64,000 nt of DNA from JAPSGB01 sp963775185 (GTDB lineage Bacteria > Myxococcota_A > Polyangia > Polyangiales > Polyangiaceae). Under the pieces are notes generated by a model that did not search any database, was not told the DNA's origin, and was given only the letters and a program-made list of their open reading frames with translations. The stretch covers positions 57,674 through 121,673 of the forward strand of contig CAVZIE010000036.1 in NCBI GenBank assembly GCA_963775185.1, read 5' to 3'. The translations under genes and the position numbers were made by a program. Shown here one piece after another: positions 8,925-17,519 of this stretch. Position 1 is the first letter of the stretch. Every line of letters starts with the position of its first letter.

Positions 8925-10444
8925 TGCCAGACCACCGGCGCGGCTGCGCCGCGGCTGGTCGTTGTGCCGTCGCCGAGCTGGCCATAGTTGTTCAGGCCCC
9001 AGCACAACACCGCGCCCGTCGCGACGACTGCGCAGCTGTGGTGGAAACCCGTCGCGATCGCCGTCGCGCCGGCGACGCCAGGCACTGCTGTAGGCCACAG
9101 ATGCGTCCGGGTAGCGCCGTCGCCGAGCGCGCCGTAGTCGTCACTGCCCCAGCAGTCGACGCTGCCGTCGAGGAGCAGCGCGCAGGTGTGGTCAGCGCTT
9201 GCCGCGATTGCGGTCGCCGACGCGAGCACCGCGGTGTCGGCCGAGCCGGTTCCCGTCGTCGTCCCGCTACCGATCTGACCCTTCGATGCGGCGCCCCAGC
9301 ACACGACCTCCCCGCCTGCGAGAAGCGCGCATCCGTGATAGGAGCCCGTCGCAATGCGCGTTGCGCCCGTAACCATAGCTCCCGCGGTAGCCTGCCCGAA
9401 GGAGTTGCTTCCCCAACACTGGACGCCGCCGTCGCCGAGCAGCGCACAGCTGAATGCATAGCCCCCGCCGACATCGGTGGCACCAGCGAGGCCCGGAACC
9501 GGAGCCGGTGACGCCCGCGACACTGTCGTCCCGTCGCCCAGCTGCCCGGCATCGTTCGCTCCCCAGCAATCGACGCCCCCGTTCAAGTGCGCCGCACAGG
9601 TATGTCGGTCGCCGATCGCGACGGCCGCGACCCCGGAAAGGCCCGGAACGACAGTCGGCAGCGCCCGCGGCGCAGTCGTCCCGTCACCGAGCTGGCCGCT
9701 GTCGTTGCCGCCCCAACACGCAACGGTAGCGTCACCGAGCAGCGCACACGTCTGGTCCATTCTTGCCCCGACGGCAACGACCTGCGCGAGCTGCAAAGCG
9801 GGCGCCGGCCGTAGGCGCCTCTCCTTGGGCGCACCGTCGCCCAGCTCGCCGTAGTCGTTGCGACCCCAGCAATAGACAGCGCCGTCGGCGAGCAACGCGC
9901 ACGTGTGGTGTCCGCCGCAGGCCACGGCGGTCGCGCCGATGCAGGCGTCGTTGCTGCACGCCACGGGACACGCATGTCCGCACGCGCCGCAATTCGCCGC
10001 GCTCGCGGCAAGGTCGGTCTCGCAGCCGTCGGATGCGTCGGCGTTGCAGTCCGCGAAGCCAGGGTCGCACGCGATGGCGCAACCACTGTCGCCGCACGTC
10101 GCCGTGCCATGGACGGTGCTACACGCCGCGTCGCACGCGCCACAGTGCTCCGGCGTCGCGAGCGACACGCATTGTCCGTTGCAGAGCGCTTTGTCGCCCG
10201 GACAGCCGCACGTCTTGCCGTGGCACTCGAGCCCAGCGGCGCACACGCCGCCTTCGCAGCAGCCCTGGGTCGCGGCTCCACAGGACTCACCGCCGTCCGC
10301 GGCAGCCGCGCCACCGGATCCTCCCTCCAAACCGGCATCGCTTCCCGCGACGCCTCCGGATCCGTAGGTCGTTGTGGCCCCGTCTGCACTTCCGCAAGCG
10401 GCGAGCATCGCCCCTGCAACGAATGCGAGTCCGCGCCGACGCAT
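8921..10444 (-). CDS. RCC1-repeat lipoprotein with Cys-rich stalk
   Basis: ATG 10444 is preceded by GGTGGAG at good spacing, so it is preferred to the GTG at 10453. The signal peptide MRRRGLAFVAGAMLAAC has a lipobox. A Gly/Ala linker and a stalk follow, with repeated motifs CCEGGVCAAGLEC, HCGACDAAC and NCGACGHAC, as seen in myxobacterial surface proteins. About seven or eight RCC1 blades (HTCALLxDGxVxCWGxNxxGQLGDGT) then suggest a beta-propeller. About 507 residues. The stop overlaps the start of the next paralogue (ATGA), so the two are coupled. Role unknown; binding or adhesion is inference. Confidence 0.88.
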   Translation of the reverse strand: MRRRGLAFVAGAMLAACGSADGATTTYGSGGVAGSDAGLEGGSGGAAAADGGESCGAATQGCCEGGVCAAGLECHGKTCGCPGDKALCNGQCVSLATPEHCGACDAACSTVHGTATCGDSGCAIACDPGFADCNADASDGCETDLAASAANCGACGHACPVACSNDACIGATAVACGGHHTCALLADGAVYCWGRNDYGELGDGAPKERRLRPAPALQLAQVVAVGARMDQTCALLGDATVACWGGNDSGQLGDGTTAPRALPTVVPGLSGVAAVAIGDRHTCAAHLNGGVDCWGANDAGQLGDGTTVSRASPAPVPGLAGATDVGGGYAFSCALLGDGGVQCWGSNSFGQATAGAMVTGATRIATGSYHGCALLAGGEVVCWGAASKGQIGSGTTTGTGSADTAVLASATAIAASADHTCALLLDGSVDCWGSDDYGALGDGATRTHLWPTAVPGVAGATAIATGFHHSCAVVATGAVLCWGLNNYGQLGDGTTTSRGAAAPVVWQ

Positions 10445-10455
10445 CGTCTCCACCC

Positions 10456-11544
10456 TTACAAGGACGCCGGCGCCTGCGACACGTAGCCATCCTTGTCATC
10501 GCCCCAGCACACCAACGTGCCATCCGCGCGCAATGCGCACGCGGCCCAGCCGTTCGCGACGACCTGGACGAACGTCCCCTGCGGCTCTGGTACGAGGTAC
10601 TCGTCGAGCGTGTCCGCTGCGGCCCAGCACGCGATCGAACCGTCCGTGCGGACTCCGCATGAAGAAGTGATCCCGTACCAGGCCGACGTGCCGAGCGAGA
10701 CGTCCAGGAACGTCCCAGCGGGGACCTCGCCCGTGTAGTCGCCCCAGCATGCTACCGTCCCATCGGTGCGGATCGCGCAGCTCGCGTAACCGTCGGATGC
10801 GAGCTGGGTGAAGGTACCTCCGGGCGGCGTGGCCTGTCCGGCGCAGCTGTAGTGCGCCGGACAAACCTGTCCCGGCTGCCCCAGGCCCCAGCACGTGAGG
10901 GTCCTATCCGTCCGGATTCCGCAGCTGAAGCCACCGCCGGCGGAGACCTGCAGGTAGCTCCCAGCGGGAGGCGCCGAATCGCCGCCGTCAGCCGCATCGC
11001 CATCCCAGCACGCCATCGACCCGTCCAGGCGAACAGCGCAGCAGTGCGCGTCAATGCCGCCGTCGCAAGCGATCTGCAGGAAGAGTCCGTCTGGTCCTTT
11101 ACCGGAATTCCAGCACACCAGCTCGCCAGTTGGCCGAAGCGCACATGCGCCACTAGCATTCACAAACGGACCAGCTGGTAGAGCGAGGCCGGCATCCCAA
11201 TCGTGCCCCCAGCCGACAAGCTCTCCCGTGTGGTCGATCGCATACCCCACGCGCAGAAGCTTTGCGCGCACCCTTCCTGTGTCGGCATCCGCGTCGCCAC
11301 CGCCGTCCTGGCTCGCATCTGGACCAGCCGCATCCACGGCCTCCGCCGCGGCGTCGCCGGAAGCACCCGCCGCAGCCGCGTCGCTGCCGCCACCATCCGG
11401 CGTTCCCGTCCCGTCCGCGCCCTGCGACGCCCCGCACGCCGCGGCGAGCGCCACCCCGAGTATCAATACTGGGGATAGTAGAAGATGGGCTGCGCGCTCG
11501 CCGGCGGCACGTGGCGATAGCAAATGATGTCTGTCTGGTTGCAT
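10456..11544 (-). CDS. RCC1-like repeat lipoprotein, short-blade type
   Basis: ATG 11544 overlaps the end of the upstream gene by 82 bases. It is chosen because later TTG or GTG codons leave too little signal peptide before the lipobox in LILGVALAAACG. A Gly/Asp/Ala linker follows, then about eight blades of the form FxxVSxGxxxxCGIRTDGTxxCWG. These lack the GQLGDGT of classical RCC1 blades, so this is a distinct subtype. About 362 residues. It lies 11 bp upstream of the classical RCC1 gene and is probably in one operon with it. The frameshifted copy at 6355-7390 is its close paralogue. Confidence 0.82.
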   Translation of the reverse strand: MQPDRHHLLSPRAAGERAAHLLLSPVLILGVALAAACGASQGADGTGTPDGGGSDAAAAGASGDAAAEAVDAAGPDASQDGGGDADADTGRVRAKLLRVGYAIDHTGELVGWGHDWDAGLALPAGPFVNASGACALRPTGELVCWNSGKGPDGLFLQIACDGGIDAHCCAVRLDGSMACWDGDAADGGDSAPPAGSYLQVSAGGGFSCGIRTDRTLTCWGLGQPGQVCPAHYSCAGQATPPGGTFTQLASDGYASCAIRTDGTVACWGDYTGEVPAGTFLDVSLGTSAWYGITSSCGVRTDGSIACWAAADTLDEYLVPEPQGTFVQVVANGWAACALRADGTLVCWGDDKDGYVSQAPASL

Positions 11545-13666
11545 GACGCGACTGGATCCACTGTGTGGTGTGCTGTGTCCACGGCGGTGCGGTTCACGCT
11601 GCGCTTCGAGCCCCAGTGGAGCGTCAGCCCCGCGCTCTGGTCGAGCTGGTAGGCGACCTGCTGGTAGAAACAGGGTCGGGCCGCGCCCTGCACGCACTCG
11701 CGTTCCGTACCGTCCACGTTGCGCCACCGGATCAGCATACGGCCCCTGGAGCCGTGTGCTAGCGGCTCCACGGTGGGCCCCTGTACGACATCGCCCCACA
11801 CCTTGGCGTTCGGATTGATCGTCTCGTTGGGCGCGCCCTCGATGGCCCATGAGAGAGCAGTAGATCGCTTGTTGACGAAGATGACCAGATCCTGGGCCGT
11901 GCTCGTCGCGACATCCTGCCAGAGCTCCGGGTGCTGTGCGGCGTAATTTCCACCGATCGGGAAGAAGAGGAACTCCTGGTCCCACGTCGGGTTGTTGTCC
12001 GCGTCCACGCCGAGGTTTCCGAGCCACCATCCGAGCCGCGTGTAGAGCGAGCTGAAGTCCTGCTCGTTGCCCCAGTGATCTACAGGGCACACCAGGCCCT
12101 CTGCGCTCCACTGCCACGGCGGCGTGTACGGCACCCCGTATCGCAACGACTGGGCCGGCCCGTTGTAGTCGGCCATGTCGTTGTCGCGGAGCGACTGCGC
12201 GCCCGCCTTGTCGAGGTTTCCCGCGCCCAGGTAGTTGTACACGCAGTCGCTGCGACCGGCACCGCCAGAATCCGAGTTGCTGCTCGAATCATTGCTGACG
12301 GAGAACTCGAACGTTGCGTAGGGCACGGCACTCGGAGTCCCAGCGGCGTCCGGGGACGCGAAATAGCCCGGGTAGTCCGATGTCGTATCCGGCCAGCCCA
12401 CGAGCTCGCGCGCATCCGCCTGCGGCTCGGCGATGAAAGCGCGGTTGGCAACGTCGGCGGGGTCTATGGCCAGCTCTGCGTGGTGACCGTTCCGTACGTC
12501 ATACGTCAACCCCGGGATCTCGCAACGGGCCTCCGGCTCGAGATCTGTGAAGTCGGGGGTACCGTCCGCGTTTCGCTTGGCGTTGCAGTGGTGATCGGGC
12601 GTGTCGCCGTCGGAGGGCACGAGCGGGTTCATGTGCCAGATTTCGTACATCTGATTCCGCAGCTGCACGAACTCCTCCGCCCGCCACTTGCATAGCCCGG
12701 TCGTCGCGTCGCAATCCGACGGATGCACATCGACGTCGAGACCAACGCCGCCGTTGTACTGCGCCGTCACGTCCTTGATCATCTGCCACAGGAACGATCC
12801 CGCCTGGATCCGCGCCAGGTGGCCCATGCTCATGACGACCTTCTGTTTCTGGAACTTGAGCGCGACCTCCCATTGGGGCGGATTGCGGAAGAAGCGGTTC
12901 GCCTGGTCCGTCCCCGGCAGGCCCGGGAAGTTGTTCAGCGACACGTGCACCACGAACACCTCGTCCGCGCCGGTCACGTCTGGGAGGTGGTAGCCCGGCG
13001 TGTTGACGAGCACGTACTGCCACGGGACACCGCAAACCTCACCGGGCGCAGCAGGATAGGTGCAGTGGGCGACCGGCGGCACGCCCTGGGCGAGGTCGAA
13101 CATGCCCGTCCTGTCGGGGAAGAGGTAGGCGATGTCGTTGGTCTTGGCGTCACCGTAGTAGTGCCCTGTGTTGTCGCCCGCATGGGCGCCGAACGGCCCG
13201 AGCGACATGTATGAAAGGTGGATCGACTGCGGCTGATCGACATACGTCTCCGGGGCGGGCCGCGAGAGATCGAGCCCCACGCGATCGTACGCGGTCAGCA
13301 GCGACGCGCCGCTGGACGGCGACAGGTACAGGAACGGCAGGTCCAGGCGCTGGTCGTAGCACGTGCCACTCTCGCAAAAGTAGCCGAGGTCGCACTCGTT
13401 GCCGGGGACGCCGCGCGAGCCGTCGTACTCGGCAGTGTCGGCGCACACGGTCCCTTGGCACAGCCCGCAACACGTGTCCACGACGCTCGCGCAGTGCAGA
13501 TCCACACCCTGACTCGCTCTTAGATCCTCGCACACGGGCGACGCGCAGTGGCCCGACCCGGGTTGGAGCGTCCCGCCGAACCAGCCTGTGAATGACGCGC
13601 CTATCGGCAAGTACGTTCCGCCCGGCTGGATGACGAGATTGTTCCCGCACGCTGTCGAGTCCGCCA
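11463..13666 (-). CDS. C-terminal part of an NHL-repeat exported protein (unknown domain)
   Basis: An open frame of about 730 residues with no convincing start of its own; the first usable start is a TTG at 13610. Upstream codons read CLADSTACGNNLVIQPGG in continuity with the NHL gene once one extra base near 13666 is ignored, so I treat the two as a single broken gene. The region is Cys-, Trp- and Asp-rich, with an opening Cys-rich segment (CCGLCQG, CDLGYFC) and a large domain containing GVGLDVDVHPSDCD and WQWSAEGLVCPVDHWG. I do not recognise the domain; a carbohydrate-active or adhesive role would be a guess. Its last codons overlap the RCC1-like lipoprotein start. Confidence 0.6.
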
Positions 13667-15222
13667 GACAGCGGCTTCCTGATCGGCCCTGGTGCGCATG
13701 CCCCGCCGGTCAGCGTGGTCTTCGTTCCGACTTGCAGCGTGCCGTAGGGTACGTAGACAACTGCGGTCGCGTCGTTCTTTGTCCCCAGCGCAGCGGCGGG
13801 GGCCTGGGGGTCGGTCATGGTGCCATCGCCCCCAAGCACGCCGATCCGGAAGGAGTCAGCCGTCAGGTGGCTACCCGGCGCCGGGCCGAGCCAGACCTTG
13901 TCGGCGGTGTTCAGCGTGTCGAACACGCGCAGTTCCACCGGCGCCTCGACTTCCAGGCGCGCCTTGTCGGCGAGGTCGACGGTGTTGGTCCGGTAGAGCC
14001 CACCGGCGAGCGTGACGCGCGCCTTCGCCCCCAGGGTGATCGACGCGTAGTCGCCCGCGGTGAGCGTCAGATTCCCGCCGGCCGGCACCATCACGGCCGA
14101 GCCGGCGATCGCCTGCTGCTCGAACACCTGCACGCGGTCGTTGGACTGATCGGCAACGTAGACCCGTCCCGCTGCATCGAGGTCGATCTCGCTCGGGTAG
14201 AAGAGCTCGCCTGGACCCGAGCCGAGGTGGCCGAACGCGGTGACGAAGTGCCCCGCCGTATCGAAGACCTGGATGCGGCTGTTGCCCGTGTCGGCGACGA
14301 CCACGCGGTCCCGAGCCGCGTCGACGGCAATCCCTTGTGGCACGTCGAACTGACCGTCACTGCTGCCAGCAGATCCCCACTTGTAGAGGTAGGTGCCGTC
14401 GGGGCGGAACACCTCGATTCGGTTGCTGAAGCTGTCCGTGACGAAAACCCGCTGTCCGGCCTCGTCGAGAGCAAGGCTCTCGGGCCCGAACAACCCGCCG
14501 TCGCCTGGGCCCGTCTCGCCCCATTTCCGCACGAAGCAGGTGCGCTCTGCCGCGTAGGCCGCGGTCTCTGTCGTGCCGATGGGGCACGAGTCCGCGATCG
14601 GGACGTTGATGAACACTTCGACGCGGTCGTTGTTCTGATCGAGGACGTAGATCTCGCCGTTGCTTGCCATCGCAACGCTGTTCGGATCGATGAACTCGCC
14701 GTCGCCGGAGCCGAGTTGGCCCCACTTCGTGACGAGACAAACGCGCTGGCCGGCGCCCGGAATCTCGATCGTATGCTCGGGGCAAGGCTGACTCATCGAA
14801 CGCAGCGCGAACTTCTGGACGCGCGACAGCGCGCCCGAGTCGGCGACGTAGACCGTGGCGCCGTCGGAGCTCGCCGCGGCGAACAAGCCGTCCGTGTTCT
14901 CGAACTGTCCGTCCCCACCGCCGGTTGTCCCCCAACTAGCGATGAATGTGCCGGCATGCGAGAACTCCTGGATGCGATTGGAGTTGTCCCCGACAAGCAC
15001 GGCGTTGGGCTCGACCGAGATCGATGCGACGGTTCCGAATTGTCCGTCGCCGGTGCCGGTACTGCCCCAGGCGGCCACCACGGTGTAGCTTCCCGCGGAG
15101 ACCGCCGAACGCGTCGCGGCGGCATTCTCGCCGTGCCGCGACGCCGAGCAGCTGGTCACTGCCACTAGAATCGCCAGCCCCGCCGTGCGCCACGCCAGCC
15201 CCTCACTGAATCCCCCACACAT
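13667..15222 (-). CDS. NHL-repeat lipoprotein (N-terminal part, frameshifted at its 3' end)
   Basis: ATG 15222 gives MCGGFSEGLAWRTAGLAILVAVTSC, a signal peptide with a plausible lipobox. About six NHL repeats follow (GSxGxGDGQFxxPxGIAVDxxxxVYVADxxNxRIQVF), a six-bladed propeller fold. After them comes a right-handed repeat-like segment (ITLGAKARVTLAGGLYRTNTVDLADKARLEV, not contiguous here) of the kind found in bactofilin-like or anchored proteins. The frame then runs into a different product after GPIRKP. With one base removed it continues into 11463-13666, making a protein of about 1,250 residues. A 13-G tract lies 20 bp upstream of the start. Confidence 0.75.
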
Positions 15223-15241
15223 GGCAGCAAATGTACGCCGA

Positions 15242-15254
15242 GGGGGGGGGGGGG
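15242..15254. repeat. Homopolymer G13 tract (C13 on the NHL gene strand)
   Basis: Thirteen consecutive G on the plus strand, 20-32 bases upstream of ATG 15222 of the minus-strand NHL gene. If the gene instead starts at GTG 15258, the tract lies inside the coding region. It is the longest homopolymer I noticed in the window. Confidence 0.85.
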
Positions 15255-15371
15255 CCACGCAAGCGCATAGCGCATTGGGGACGCGATCGTGTGGGCGCCT
15301 GTGCGCGTGCGCCGTTCGTCACCGGCTCGACCCGAACGCCGCGCCGGAAACCATGGCATCATCGACAAGTC

Positions 15372-15659
15372 ATGCGTTTGTCTACTGTGCTCCTGCTGTC
15401 GACCCTGGGCCTCGCCCCCGCTTGCAAGACAACCGTAACGGGCGAGGGCGGCCTCACGCGCGAGCAGTGCGGCGACGTCGTGCGCAAGCAGAACAAGATC
15501 TTGACCCGCGACACCGGCGGGCTCGACGTCGCGATGCAGTCGAAGGAGCGCTCGAGCATCGAGCAGTGCATGGCCCGGGGGACGCCGCAGGCGTACCGCT
15601 GCGTGATGCAGGCGCAGACCGAGTCCGATCTCCAGACCTGCGAGCTGTCGATGCACTGA
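15372..15659 (+). CDS. Small lipoprotein, unknown function
   Basis: ATG 15372 gives MRLSTVLLLSTLGLAPAC, a clean lipoprotein signal peptide. The mature part is about 78 residues with four further cysteines (EQCGDVV, IEQCMARG, YRCVMQA, LQTCELS) spaced so as to suggest two disulphides and a helical fold. No family recognised. It is transcribed away from the NHL gene and converges with the CBS gene, four bases from its stop. Confidence 0.75.
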   Translation: MRLSTVLLLSTLGLAPACKTTVTGEGGLTREQCGDVVRKQNKILTRDTGGLDVAMQSKERSSIEQCMARGTPQAYRCVMQAQTESDLQTCELSMH

Positions 15660-15662
15660 CCG

Positions 15663-16136
15663 TCAGACGCGTGGCGGCAAGGCCGACGGCCGGTCCTCGG
15701 GATCCAGCTCGTCGAGCAAGCGGATGGCGAGCTTCAGGTAGTCGGACTTCGACACGAGGCCGACGACGCGTTTCTGCTTGTCCACCACGGGAAGCGCGCC
15801 GATGCGCCGATCGCGCATGACACGTGCGGCTTGCGAGAGCGGCGTGTCGGCGCGCACCGTCGCAACGTCGCGTTTCATGATGTCACCCGCCCGGGCGCGC
15901 CGCTTGAGGCCGTCGTCGCGCTCGGCGGCGGCGACCTCCAGCGAGCTGACCGACGCGCGCATCAGATCGCGATGGGTGACCAGACCGACAAGGACGCCCC
16001 GCTCGACCACCGGAAGGTGTCGGAAACCGAAGCGTTCCATCGCCTGCTCGACACCGGACAGGTCGTCGTGCTCCCCGATGGTGATCACCTCGCGCGTCAT
16101 GATGTCGGCGACGTAGCGCGGAACACGCGGGTTCAT
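15663..16136 (-). CDS. CBS-domain pair protein
   Basis: A stand-alone CBS pair of 157 residues. Two copies of the CBS fold are visible: VADIMTREVITIGEHDDLSGVEQAMERFGFRHLPVVE..LVGLVTHRDLMRA (in parts) and DIMKRDVATVRADTPLSQAARVMRDRRIGALPVVD..VVGLVSKSDYLKL. Such proteins bind adenosine nucleotides and act as energy sensors or regulators. The start at 16136 (MNPRVPRYVADIM) fits the domain edge. Not linked to an obvious partner. Confidence 0.9.
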   Translation of the reverse strand: MNPRVPRYVADIMTREVITIGEHDDLSGVEQAMERFGFRHLPVVERGVLVGLVTHRDLMRASVSSLEVAAAERDDGLKRRARAGDIMKRDVATVRADTPLSQAARVMRDRRIGALPVVDKQKRVVGLVSKSDYLKLAIRLLDELDPEDRPSALPPRV

Positions 16137-16218
16137 GTCGGAGGCGGGTGCAAGCGGCGTACCGCTGCATCCGGCCACCCGGACGCGACAAGCGCGCAGA
16201 CGCTGCGCGCAGGCCCGC

Positions 16219-17517
16219 TCAGCGGCGCAGGAAGCTCGCGACGAAGTAGCCGTCGGTGCCGTGCCGGCCCGGAAGCAGGCGGAACGCCGGCGCGTCCGCC
16301 GCGCACAGCGTCCCGAGCTCCGGCGCGTCGAACGGCGTGGGTTCCAGCACGTCCGCGACGCGCGCGACCACGTCTTCGCACTCCTCGGGGAGCACGCTGC
16401 ACACGGCGAAGACGACGCGTCCACCCGGGCGCGCGCGCGTCGCCGCGGAACGCAGGATGCGCGCCGCGAGCTCGCCCAGGCGCGCCGGATCGCCCGGCTC
16501 GAGCCGCGCGGCGATTTCCGGGCGGCGGCGCAGCGTGCCCACGCCGGTACATGGCGCATCGACCAGCACGCGGTCGAAATCGTCCGGCACATCGGCCGTG
16601 CCCACCGTCCAGTCGACGGCCGCGGTGCGCGGCGGCGGCAAGCCGAGACGCGCGAGCTCCTCGCCGAGCGCCCGCAGCTTCGCCGGATAGACGTCCGTCG
16701 CCCACGCGCCGCCGGCCGCGCCGGTCCGGCAAACCAGAAGCGAGGACTTCTGCCCGCGGCCGGCGCACGCGTCGAGCACGCGATCACCCGCGCGCGCGCC
16801 GAGCGCCAGGGCGACGACCTGCGCGCCTTCTTCCTGCACGACGAACGCGCCCTCGGCGTAGCCTTCGCGCCGCCGCACGTCACCGCCGCGCACCAGGCGG
16901 CACAGCGGCGACGCGCGCCCGCGCTCCGCCTCGACGAGCCACGCGGGCAGCGCCCGGTCCTCCATCACACGCAGGCTGGTGGGGGGCTGCTCGTCGCGGC
17001 CGGCGCCGAGGAGCGCGCGCGCTTCGTCGGCACCGGCGACGCGCTCCAGGCGCTGGGCGAGCCACTCCGGCGCGCTCGCGACGATGGCGTCGGCGCGATC
17101 GAGGTGCTCGCCGGAGCTGGCGAGCTTGCGCAGCACCGCGTTCGCGAAACCGCCGACGCGCTTGCCGCGCGCCGCGCCGATCGCGCCGACCGCGGCGTCG
17201 ACCGCGGCGTGGGCCGGCACGCGATCGAGCAGCAGGATCTGGTAGGCGGCGACCAGGAGGTGCGCCTCGACCAGCGCGTCCTTCACGCCGCGCGGCGCGA
17301 AGCGCGCGATCCGCGCCGCCAGCACCGGACGCGTCCGCAGGCAGCCGTACACGAGCTCCGTCGCCAGCCCGCGCTCGCGCGCGTCGAGCTGCGGATAGCG
17401 CTCGAGCTCGGCGTCCAGCGCGGCGGCGGCGAACGCGCGATCGCGCGCGACGCGCTCCAAGACGCGCGCCGCGATGCCGCGCGCCGACGGCGGGCTTGCC
17501 TGGGTGTGACGCGCCAC
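16219..17517 (-). CDS. rsmB: 16S rRNA (cytosine-967-C5) methyltransferase
   Basis: Methylates C967 of 16S rRNA using SAM. The N-terminal third is a NusB-like RNA-binding domain. The C-terminal RsmB domain has the SAM loop VLDACAGRGQKSSLL, the catalytic motif DAPCTGVGTLRRRPE and the second cysteine in FAVCSVLPEECEDV, both hallmarks of m5C RNA methyltransferases. The GTG start at 17517 sits directly after the rseP stop, so the two are probably co-transcribed. 432 residues, usual size. Confidence 0.93.
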   Translation of the reverse strand: MARHTQASPPSARGIAARVLERVARDRAFAAAALDAELERYPQLDARERGLATELVYGCLRTRPVLAARIARFAPRGVKDALVEAHLLVAAYQILLLDRVPAHAAVDAAVGAIGAARGKRVGGFANAVLRKLASSGEHLDRADAIVASAPEWLAQRLERVAGADEARALLGAGRDEQPPTSLRVMEDRALPAWLVEAERGRASPLCRLVRGGDVRRREGYAEGAFVVQEEGAQVVALALGARAGDRVLDACAGRGQKSSLLVCRTGAAGGAWATDVYPAKLRALGEELARLGLPPPRTAAVDWTVGTADVPDDFDRVLVDAPCTGVGTLRRRPEIAARLEPGDPARLGELAARILRSAATRARPGGRVVFAVCSVLPEECEDVVARVADVLEPTPFDAPELGTLCAADAPAFRLLPGRHGTDGYFVASFLRR

Positions 17518-17519
17518 GC

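Noticed and set aside
16716..16735. A match to the palindrome GCCGGTCCGGC inside rsmB
   Set aside because: It lacks the second hairpin and falls in conserved enzyme sequence, so chance in GC-rich coding DNA is enough to explain it.
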